NCBI GenBank assembly: GCA_012845835.1
Contig: JABAKD010000006.1
Coordinates: forward strand, 9,088,705 to 9,152,704
Origin: Undaria pinnatifida
Taxonomy: Eukaryota; Sar; Phaeophyceae; Laminariales; Alariaceae
DNA: 64,000 bases
Direction: 5' to 3'
The notes beneath the pieces were generated by a model. That model saw only the letters and a list, made by a program, of their open reading frames with translations, had not been told where the DNA came from and ran no database searches. Below, piece by piece: positions 32,153-42,600 of this stretch. Within the stretch, counting starts at the first letter, position 1; each line of letters begins with the position of its first letter. Made by a program: the position numbers and the translations under genes.

Positions 32153-35100
32153 TGCAACTCTGAAGTATCGGGGGTCAATCGCTAGAATTGAACAAATGGG
32201 ATACCAACGGACGAAAGCCTGAACAACAGCTTGGGAATTCGTTTTGGGTAATACTGGTATTGAGGATATGCCCCTCTTCAACATATTCAGCCCGAGGGAC
32301 CGAACCACAAATGCAAAGCTCTAGATCTTTGCAAGCAAGTGAGATAGGGCTGCGCCAAGGTTTTCCTGAGGCTTATTGCGTCGGCAGGGTACTATCCCAT
32401 CTTAAAAGCTCATGATTGCCTGAGTGTACGTGCAACTACATGAGTAAGCCAATGCAAAAATTCAAATAAACGAATGCTGCGATAAATCACACATGGTATG
32501 GCCACGACGTTGTAGAGCTCCGCAATTGAAGGGCACCTAGAGCCTACGAGCAGAAAATATTTAGGCAGAAGGTGCTACTCGGACACCTTTAGCACGCAGC
32601 ACACGTCGACACTTGATTGAATGAGCCGGTGCAGGTGCTGGTCGAGGTTGATGGTTACGCACTCTTTGAATCACACAGCAAATGCAAGTGCCAAGTGTCC
32701 TGGTTGATTGAGGAGTTAGCGCACTTGTGACAGTCCCGATAATCCGCGAAACACAAACGCCTCCGCATGTAGTAATATCACGTAAAAATTACAGTATGTA
32801 CGATATTCAGTAGAGTGCAGGTTCGCATGCATGTTTTGATGAAACTTTGTCTCTTTAGCGCCTGGCTCTATCCCGTGGTGACTTCCACTCAGCTTGTGTC
32901 CTATAAGCCCGACTCAAAACCTCGCCCATAGCCCCAGGTAACGTTAGTACGAGGTGTCATAGCAAGCTGCCCCTTTCCGCCCCCCCCCCCCCCCCGCCCC
33001 CATGTCCCAGACGTGCAAGAACTGCGCGAGAACGGTACCCACCCCAAAGCATTATTTCACCCCTCCCACGTAGCTTGAATGCGGGGTATCTTAACGCCGG
33101 GCGGTCCCTTCCATGGTATGCGCCACGCAAAAAGGTGAATGCCCTCCAGGGCCCAAATAAAACAGCGCGAAAAGGAAAATGCCTTCCCAGGCCGATAAAA
33201 AACTGCTCGTTCGTGCCAGGGTGCGTGCCTTAAGCTGCGCAAGGCTTACTTCCGACCGTAAAGGGTATCGCCAAGCTTGTCCGCCGTAAGCCATGCCTTA
33301 CTGCGGCTACCTAACCGTGCGGGTTGTACATTGCTCGCTCAACTCTCCAATTTTCCGTACAACCAACCGTTTCTCGGTGTCCCCCAAGACCCGCAAAAAG
33401 CAAACCTCCCCAGTTTCCCTTCCGCATAAAAATGCACCGTCTTTTCTTGTCCCTCGAGCCAGTGCTGCACCAGCGCCCCAATCACGACAAAGACATGCAC
33501 CTATTTATCCTTTCCTCCGGCCCAGAAACAAGCCAGTACACAATCACGACCAACCGCAGAACTCTGCGTACTGCGGTATGGATTGTGGCGTTGCGTCTCA
33601 GAAACTCGCAAAATACAAGTATGCATACAGGTCGATACAACGCCAAGATGCATTATAGTCCACCGCCGGCGGGCACAGCAGGACTTCATGGCGCGAAACT
33701 ATTTTTCACGAATGGTACTGCAGTGGACGGGGGGGGGGTACTCTTACGTCTGGGTTTAGGTTACCAGCATAAGCCTCAATGTAGCTCACTTTAAAACGGA
33801 CCTACACCAATCATGTTTTGTGCACAACAACGAAAACTTCCACGGCGATAAATATCGCGAAACCAACAAAAACACAAAGAAGTTAGACGATATACTGTAC
33901 GCGGTAACTCCACCCGCGTCACTGAATCGTACATCTAAACTATGCACGGGTGCCGCAAGTACACCCTTGAAGAGTGCCGAACCATTGGAGCCGTGCGTTT
34001 TCACGCATAACTCGTCCAGCCTCCATCTATCAACACGCCCATCGACTGCTGGATGACCGAAGGAGTACTGCTATGCCCCCCCCGGCCTATAAACCCCATC
34101 GATTTCACAGGGGCGACCGAAAGCCTGTGAGGTGGCCAGTCAGGCATGGAGGCGTTATTTGAACGGTGCGTTGGCACGCGGAACCCTTCCATGCAAAAAA
34201 TGTTTCTGGGTCCGTGGGAACGCATTGAAAAATCAAAGAAGCTATGCTATTCCTCCCCCCGGGACCCAACCGCCCTAAGCTACAGCCAAGACCAACCGAA
34301 AGCATTCGGGGACACTCATCGGGCATGGGGTTTTTATAGCGCCGAACTGTGTTTCAAGTTCGTAACGAGTTGTGGAGTTCGTACATACGTCCATACCATT
34401 ACCGCCATAGGTAATCACCGCAGGTAAGAGCAGAAACATTTGAACAATATTCACTAGTTAGCTCGAACGGTGGGCTAGATTGACATTGACGTCGGTTCAT
34501 CATCCCTCGACCAGGAGGCGCACCTGCAAAAAGGAGCATTGGGTTTGATTGTATGAGCGTTGCATTAGTTGCATGAAACACGTGTGTGAGTGTACACAGC
34601 AGCGGAGATGGGCACTCCAACGCGACCCATTCTTATATCAGCACGAGATCGTTCAATGGTCATGTGCTTTTGAGATTCCGAGTGCACTAACTGCTGCTGT
34701 GAGATGCCGATGCCACAACGCACAAGGAATAAAGGCAAGCTGAGGTCACGAGCAGCAAGTGGTTTGAGAGTCTGAGCCCAAAACATACGGACACCATGGT
34801 TAGTCAGCGCCGGCGCCCGCCACGACTCTAGACGTCAGCATCGTTTGGCTAATCTACAGGCAGGTTCGCGTTACAATTCCCAAATGCATTCTCCGTCAAT
34901 ACTTCATTCCGTTTTTGCGATTCAGAACTTGAAATTTTGCACGGGTCTTCTACGTGCAGCCTGCGAAGACCTCACCCTATTGGGTTTTTCGTTGATCAAG
35001 GGTTTCCGGATAAATGTGTACCACCACAGCCAACTTGTTTTAAGCAAAAAAAAAACAAGAAAAGACCACCGCGGGTCAGGACTCATGATGAGCATGTAAA

Positions 35101-35642
35101 GCACGCCTGCTATACTTCATTCAGCGTCTATCTTTACCAAACGGGGAGGAAACTGGACCTTTGTGCAAGAAAATGAGAAATATTTGTTATGTTCCGTCAA
35201 ATGACGTGATTTTCGTGTGATAGATCCAGTTTGTTCGCTAGGGTTTGATCATCGTTGAACACAGGTGGGTCACATGTTGGATTTTTTATGCGAACATTAC
35301 AAGAGACATACCTTCGAGTACCTCCAACCTGTTTGTGCAAAGTGAGGCGCAAACGTTTCATTCGGCTGCGCCGCTTGGAAAAAGACTCAATATTTTTTTT
35401 CAAAATTTCCAAGGCCTGACATTGATCGAGATACGAATTTCGCTCCTAGAGACAGCCCGAGGCCGTTAAACGAACTATATATGGCCATGTCAACCTCTTC
35501 CACAGGTCATGGGGGAGGATCACACTGATACGAAATGTTCTTTACGTGACTAGCTACTACGAGCGCCCGTCGCCGGGGAGAGTGTTCTGTCTATTACTTT
35601 ACTTCATCCAGACAGTATTACGTAAATAACGGGCCTCCTGGA
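32153..35642. other. Unrecognised 3.5 kb stretch
   Basis: A C17-type tract lies at about 32980-32996. The frame at 33324-33794 (156 codons) has no motif. The missing terminal exon of the Cys-module gene could lie here (minus strand), but none was identified. Confidence 0.3.
33130..33215 (+). repeat. ~41-bp imperfect tandem pair
   Basis: AAGGTGAATGCCCTCCAGGG..AAATAAAACAGCGCG is followed by AAGGAAAATGCCTTCCCAGG..ATAAAAAACTGCTCG. Confidence 0.5.
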
Positions 35643-35722
35643 CCTCTTCAGCACTGGAAACCCATTCGGGGACAAAATTACTTGTATTTAGCATAGGGAG
35701 GGGATCGGGGGCTCTAAAAGGG
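35643..35722. mobile_element. Family D element, copy 2
   Basis: The core GGGGACAAAATTACTTGTAT..TAGCATAGGGAGGGGATCGG matches the D copy at 58618-58699. It ends GCTCTAAAAGGG followed by TTAA. The left end is worn and its TTAA is lost. Confidence 0.6.
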
Positions 35723-35726
35723 TTAA

Positions 35727-36511
35727 TACTAACTCATCAACAACCAATACCGTCGGAACGTCGTCGTCGTTTTCGCAACATTTTTGGTCCGGAAAACCCA
35801 TAATTGGGTTTTATTCCATGGGTTATACATTCAGCGTATGTATTATTAGACAAAACTACTACTTTCGGTCATGTGCAGGCCTCCTCAGGTCTCATATAAA
35901 ACCGACCCCACCTTAAACGTAGCATGCGCCTGCTGATACTACCGGAGCCAGAGCTGAACACTTTAGCAATGGGTATTGACGAGTCTGAACGATGGTGTAC
36001 ATTTTCTGAAGTCAGGCAGCTCATGGCCCCGCCACGAAGGGCGCATGCTTGACAAAACGTTCTATGGACTGCGGGAGGGTATGCACGGGGGTAGAGATGA
36101 GGCCCGCCAAACATGTAGACGATAGCTCGATGTGTTCACGTGTCTAGATACCAGTTATGAGTGCAAACAGACCGTTTACAAGCAAACGCGGCACGAGGAG
36201 ACAGGAAGAGAGCGGGGCAATGTTTCGGGCATTTGCCGACGACGCAAATCCACCGCCAGTCGACGATGCTCATGTAGGTCAACGAAACGGCCCTTCGGTC
36301 ATATTGAACTCCATATTACGGCAAAAACAGAATAATAAGCTGTTGACTTGTTTTTATCGGGTTCGCGACTACTCTTATTTGTGTTTGGAGGCTGTAGAGA
36401 TACGGGTATCTAGGCTGTGGGCTGGGATATCTAGCTTGCCAAACCAAGATCCTCAGTGCACTGATTGGGTGAAGCCCCTACCGAAGCACGCCCATTTTTT
36501 GCATGACCTAC
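35727..36511. other. Region just downstream of exon 5
   Basis: Expected to hold the 3' end of the Cys-module gene or its next intron. Readthrough of the exon 5 donor reaches a stop after about 26 codons. No second lectin-like exon is visible. Confidence 0.35.
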
Positions 36512-36658
36512 CTCGATCAGGCTGATCCACTCGTCGTCGTCGAGGTCGATGGAGGTTAGCGTGAGCGAGGTCACGCTGTCCGCCTCTACACCGAGCGCAG
36601 TATATTCCGTGTCCGGGGCAGAGTCGAAGCTGCCAATATCGTTTCCGTTAACCGATAC
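36512..36658 (-). CDS. Exon 5: second half of the galactose-binding-like domain
   Basis: Acceptor CCCAG|GTATCG and donor ATCGAG|GTAGGT; 147 nt, phase 0-0. It encodes VSVNGNDIGSF, TEYTALGVEADSVTSLTL and DDDEWISLIE. This continues exon 4 as expected for the fold (strand motif, loop, WISLIE-type final strand). It lies 2341 bp from exon 4, but frame, phase and domain continuity join them. A C element and an A element sit in the intron between. Confidence 0.65.
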
Positions 36659-39600
36659 CTGGGATCAGTCATATGCAGCAGTTTATCACGTTAGACAAGG
36701 ACATAGGTTGACGAAAAGAAGCGCTGCAGACGAGGTTTTTGCCGCGTACTATGTCGCGGGCAGCACATGTGTGAAACTTCAATTTTGTGACCCAATGGGG
36801 GTCCTGAACCGAACCTCTACCCAGTACCGTCCTCGCGCTAACCATGTTATTCGATTCACTCCTGCTAATAAGTCGCGGGATCGCCCATTTGGTCAAATAT
36901 AGTCTACACATGTCATCAAAAGAACAGTTTCCTTGAGGTATTGGGTCACCTTTTTCAATGGAGCCGCCTCGAAACCTCCACATGCACACCTACTACTGCA
37001 GTATACATCACCCCATCATCGGCCGCGCCTGCCTAGCGTTCAGTGGAGTAGTCGCAAATTAGTGGTCCACGTGCAAATCAAACGTGCGCAACGCTTGTCG
37101 CGGGCGCTCGTGGAGGCGTGCCGGGATCAGGGTGGCATTGTTTGGCCCACCAGTAGCTCGCGATCGAGCCGGGCTACAGGCAGAGATGTGTTACGATTAG
37201 TCGTGCCCCCCGATTAAGGAGACTCCTTGCGCGATATCCGGACCCTTCAAAAGTTTACCCCCCCCTTAAACATGTCGCCTCCACGTTCCAACTATCACGC
37301 ACCCTTTGGAAAATATCGTCCCTCCGGAAGAGATTGCATAAACCGGGGGCCACGACAAAATCGTAACAGAGGTATAAGTTGTTTGGTCTGAGCCAACCCC
37401 CTCACCTGACGATATCTATAGTTCACACACAAATATGTATATGTACTTTTTTTTCAGTATGAACACATATATGGTCTATATATATGTTTTTAGTAAGGCA
37501 AAAGAGTTGTTCTACGGTAGCTCCCCCAACGTTTCTGTATGGAAATCGTCTGTTTTGAAAACAGCTCCTCAGGCCCTATCTTCTATAATACGGCGTCCGG
37601 CGTCCCTTACAACCCTGACGTCATCGTTTGAGAGCACTACTAGTCCTTGTTGGAAACAACAAAGTAAACGTGGATATTTTTCCATAGCATATTTCGTCGT
37701 GTCGAGCAGCCATGAAACGTGCGTTATAAAAAAACGATGGCTTGGTGGGGGGGAGTTATCGTAGAATCAGTCGAACGTGTTACTCGATGAGCAGGCTCAT
37801 GGCCTAGACATCCCAAAACATAAAAATAAATATTGAAAAACGAATTCGCAACGGTCCGACGATTTGGCGTTAGAAAGCTCCGTCAATCTGAGAAATATGC
37901 TGACCAAATGTGTGACATATGATACCTGCATCGTAGCACGCTTCGATTGGCAGGGGTCTTCTGCTGACAAACTACCTGATGCCGTCACAATACCGTCAGT
38001 GCTAACCCAGACGAAAGAGGCGGTAGCAGCCTTTTACCACTGTATTTAGCTCTTAGCACTCGAGCTACTCGGAATTATCACGCACACAACTACAGGCGAT
38101 TGGGTTGGGCGCAGCGTAGTGGTCTACCTCTCAGTTGCGGATTTTTTTTTGAAAAATTCAAACAACGCGAAATCTCAACACCGCGGTAAATATGCAGCAT
38201 TACTCGCCTGAGCGGCCACGAGACACCGGGATAAACGCCCGCAGAAGCGACCGTCCTGACTTAGTGTAGCCTTGGTGATTCATGTTTTTTTCAGTGCCTA
38301 GGCCATATGATTGTACAGTAGGAAAACCTCTCAGAGGGTCCGGTTTTAGGTGACGGTGAGAACACTTTTCCTCACGATCCCAAAGTTAAACGTGGCGTTT
38401 GTCTCCAGAAGAGACAGCTCGCAAAACGCACCCAGCTCAGCTTGTGTGTGTCAATACCCTCTCCCGAATCGACATATGTATGTCCTTCGCAACCAACAAT
38501 GGCGGCGATGAGGGCAACAGACCCGTGCGACGATATGGGCTGCACTTTTCAACTGAAAATTTTCTGAATGGCGGGGCTCCTTAATAAAAAATAGTCCAAA
38601 ATGCGACATTTTTTGGGCGTGGTTCTTGTTAAGTACCTAGGCCAGGGGTTTTTCTTTTTCTCGGTAGCAGTTTTGATTCATCTCCAAATCAGCTTTTGGG
38701 TTAAGACATGTCTTAAGCTCCCAAAGTGTGTAACGTCAGAAAAAAAAATGGTGCACCCTTATCGTAGCACGCGTCAACAACACCATCACCATCATCACCA
38801 ACAACGTAGACATCAACACCAACACAACCACCACCGTCAACACGCGAGGTTTTAACCACCACCACCACTCCTACAACCTCAACAGCACCAGCACCACCGT
38901 CATTCACCAACACGAGCACCACCACCAACAACAACAACGAAAACGGAGAAGTCGTGTGGATCGGCAGACCGGGTGCACGCGAACCATCCACCCACCCACC
39001 TGCAGCTTCCGCATGCGGATATCCTTCTTCCAGAACGAAACCTGAACATCCTTGATATCTTGAGCGTCTTCGAGATCGAACGTGATTTCGCAGGCATCAT
39101 CTTCAACAACGATCTTACGGGCGCACGACCATCTCGATTCAATGTCGTCGTTATTTCCGTCTCTCGCAAGCTCGGGCAAGCAACCATCGAGGTTGCACCC
39201 GATATCATTGCTGTCTGCTCCCGGGCGCGTGTCATACGCGTTCGTCGACACGGTAACGACGGTTTTGGTGCCAGCATCGACCAAACCATCGACACAAGGT
39301 GAGTTGGGATCGACGCAGTCGAAGCCACCTGTCACTACGTCACCGCAGGTGAACTCGTCCGTGCTGACACAGTCGCACTCGCAGCAGTCGCCTCCGTCGT
39401 AGTCTGAGAAGCGGGCATTACAATGGATACAGATAGAGAGAAAACGACGCACGCATAGAGAGTAATGGCACGGTGAGAGACTATGTTTGGACCGCTCAGG
39501 TCGATGGAGGAGAATGTAATGTAAGAGTAGCCGATTCATCGAAGAAACACACGCCGTCCGCCCAACGACAGACGCGTGGGGCAAACAACAATCGACTCTG

Positions 39601-42600
39601 AGACTGACCCCGAGTTCGTGGAAAACTAGCGCAACACGTGGTATAATGAAAGAGTAGCCGATTCACCGAAGAAACACACGCCGTCCGCCCAACGACAGAC
39701 GCGTGGGGCAAACAACAATCGACTCCGAGACCGACCCCGAGTTCGTGAAAAGCTAGTGCAACACGTAACACGTCTGAGAGTGCGGTGTTGCCACGTCGAG
39801 ATCGTAGTATATGATGATCGCCGAGCGCCATGGACAAGGGTTCAACGTCGGTGGAGTGAAGCCTAGTCGCTCCACGGTATAGAGGTTTCGCGTTTTTCGG
39901 CCAAATGTTTCGGGCCGCCAGCGCTCCTGAGGTTTAGCAACTATCAGTGTTAGTCTGATAACTTTGTGAGTTTTTTGTTCTAGGAGTACTTAGCGCAGAG
40001 TGGCGTTGATCGGATAAATTGCGCGAACGAATGTCTTCGAAGTTCATGCTTGGGATGGGTGAGATGTTGAGTTCCTCATGTCAGGAGCCCAGAAACTCCA
40101 GCGGACGCCTGCTACGATAGAGGTGCACCACATTTTTGTTTAGGTTCTTTGCTTTAGGGTCTAAGCACCTCTCCCAAAACCTGATTCGGATGAAAACTGT
40201 TAACCACTACCGGCCGAAAACATATCAATCGCCTAGCTGTACAACGACAACCCTTCAAAAAACCAAATATTTTTTTTTTGCCGACGATTTTTGGTTAAGG
40301 AGCCCCGTCATTCGGAATCAATTTCAGGAAAAAAAAATCCTACCTCTGTCGTAGCACGCGCGCGCACCGCACCCTTGCAGTGGGATGACTCTGTACTATG
40401 GCAGTGTAATCGTGTGTTCAAGGATTGCGTCATGCGACGGTACGGGTGCTACATGATTGCGTCGCAGAGGCTCATAACCTATTGAGGACCCAAACAAATC
40501 CGCCTCATCTAATAAGCTCATCCCACGATAAGGTTTGCACGTCTTGAAGCACAACGTTCCTGGGCAGTTGAGCTCCTTGGTTGGGAAAGTACCGTGGTTA
40601 GTATAATACAATAGCTGTCACTAAAACGAGCGACAGCTGACAGATGGAACTGTCGTCAGACGTGTGCGTCCACGGGCCACAGTGTCTGCTGTCGCCCTTT
40701 TGGCGTTGGCCCACGGACCGAGTTCGGGTCAATCGCCCCCAACGGACGTCTCTCCATGATGACTTACTCTCACCACGAGACAGCAGTAGATACACTCAGC
40801 CGTCACACCCCTAGCGGGCACACACTCTCCATGCCCGCTCTCCGCGGGCCACTATTGTCGCCCGCTGCGCCCGTTGTCTGTGTGCTGCCTGCTGTGTGAG
40901 CGCTGTTTGCCAGTTGTGTGAGCATTGTGTGCTCCTGTTTTTGCCCGTGTGGTCTGCTGTGTGTGTCGATCGAAGACACGCACGTGCAAACTATTGGCCA
41001 CTACGCCCGTTGTCGGTGTGCTGCCCCCTGTGTGAGCGCTGTCGCCCGCTGCGCCCGTTGTCTGTGTGCTGCCCGCTGTGTGAGCGCTGTGTGCCGGCTG
41101 TGTGAGCGGTGTGTGCTGCTGTTTTTTGCACGTGTGGTCTGCTGTGTGTGTTTTGTTGCTCCGTGGTGGTCTGCCTCCACCTGCAGTCTAAAATCAAATG
41201 ATCCCACACTAAACTCAAGTTTAGTCGAAGACACGCACGCAAACTATTTTTTTTCATGGGAGCCTATATTGCGAGGCCCAGGTGTAGATTAGAAACTCGC
41301 TTCGCTCGAATAGGAACTTAGATGTTGGGTCTAGGGCGTAGACGCTTGGTCGGGTTGCCCAAACTCAAACGCCTTCGAAGTCATCCTTCGGGTGAGATAT
41401 TGAGCTAAGAAAATTCTGAAAATCTGCTGCACCCCTACCGCGTGATGGCAATAGCTAGTTTCAAGAACAATAAAAATGCCCACCCCGATGAAGGAACCCA
41501 TCCCCTAAGCATGCAAAACCTTGCAGATTTTGGAGAAGAAAAACGAACTTCGGACGGACGATTTTGGGTTAAGCTGCACCTTCCGCCATCTAGTCGAAAA
41601 TTCGATAGAAGTGCTTCCTCTGTTGTAGACCGTGTCCTTTGCCCATGTTGAGAGGGCACTAATGATGGGGGTGACACAACGTTACGCATTCCCCCTCGGC
41701 ATTCCTCGATGATCTTGGCGTTTGACGCCTTTCCCGTCGTTGATTTATGCTGTTAATGCGCAGGCAGAAGGAACCGCTCCCCACGTCCTCATCGCCAGGC
41801 ACGACGGAATCGTCGTCTTTGGACTAGACGTCGGCGCTGTTTTTTATCTCGGTGACTGTGGTTGCTGCCCAACTGATCACATCCAGATAAAAACAGCCGT
41901 CGACTTCCCGGGCAACAATTGGCGTCCTCAACTTACAGCATTGAGCCGTTAGCTGTGCCGCAGCCACATATCTCCAAACCCTAGTTGTGCATACTCTCCC
42001 CACCACTCGTGCCGCTAGTCTGGCAACGATGGATCCTCCTCGGCACGGTTTTGGCACGGTAATCCACCTTAGCCTCTTCCGTTGGCGATGCCGCCTTCAA
42101 CGTTTAGCGTGTCTCCAACTCGTCCATGTCGTGTGATCTAATACTTAATGCGCCGTTCTCTCGTCGAAGCTCCACATCTAGCTAGGGGTAAATCATAACT
42201 TGATAGCAAAAACCTTACCGCACTCTTCGACGTTGTTGGTGTTGTCGCAGTCCCCATCGCTGATGTTGTCCTCGATGCACGGAGAATACGAATAGCTTCC
42301 CTGGCTTTCCATAGGAGCTTCGAAATCGTCATCTTCTACGCACGAGGCACCAGGGTCGACGCACGCGAAACCGCCGTGGTTGTCGTCCCCGCATGTGTAT
42401 TCGTCGGTGCTGACGCAGGTGCATTCGCAGCAGTCGCCGCCGTCGTAACCTGGTTGGCGTGAAACACACATAAGTGGGTATGCATTAATACCGCACTTGT
42501 TCATGTTGGCGAGGTCTCAGTCGCCGTCAGGGATAAGGCATACCAAACCTACCACTTACAACCCAGTCGGTGATGAACACAAACATTGCTTTACGTAGCA

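Noticed and set aside
35197-35412. Candidate last exon of the Cys-module gene (VGGTRRYVSC..)
   Set aside because: It has a plausible acceptor but no continuation of the binding domain; a similar text at 46272-45979 suggests an unrelated repeat.
38601-38991. His/Gln-rich frame on plus and Val-rich frame on minus
   Set aside because: Low-complexity CAN tract next to an A element, inside the intron.
40896-41292. Cys-rich frames (VCCPLCERC-like)
   Set aside because: They follow from a tandem nucleotide repeat, lie on the opposite strand to the gene, and have no splice or signal context.
41722-42057. Possible further module exon in intron 3
   Set aside because: Some acidic text (SKDDDSVVPGDED) recalls the linker, but no DCCEC or DGDCD core and no splice sites were found.
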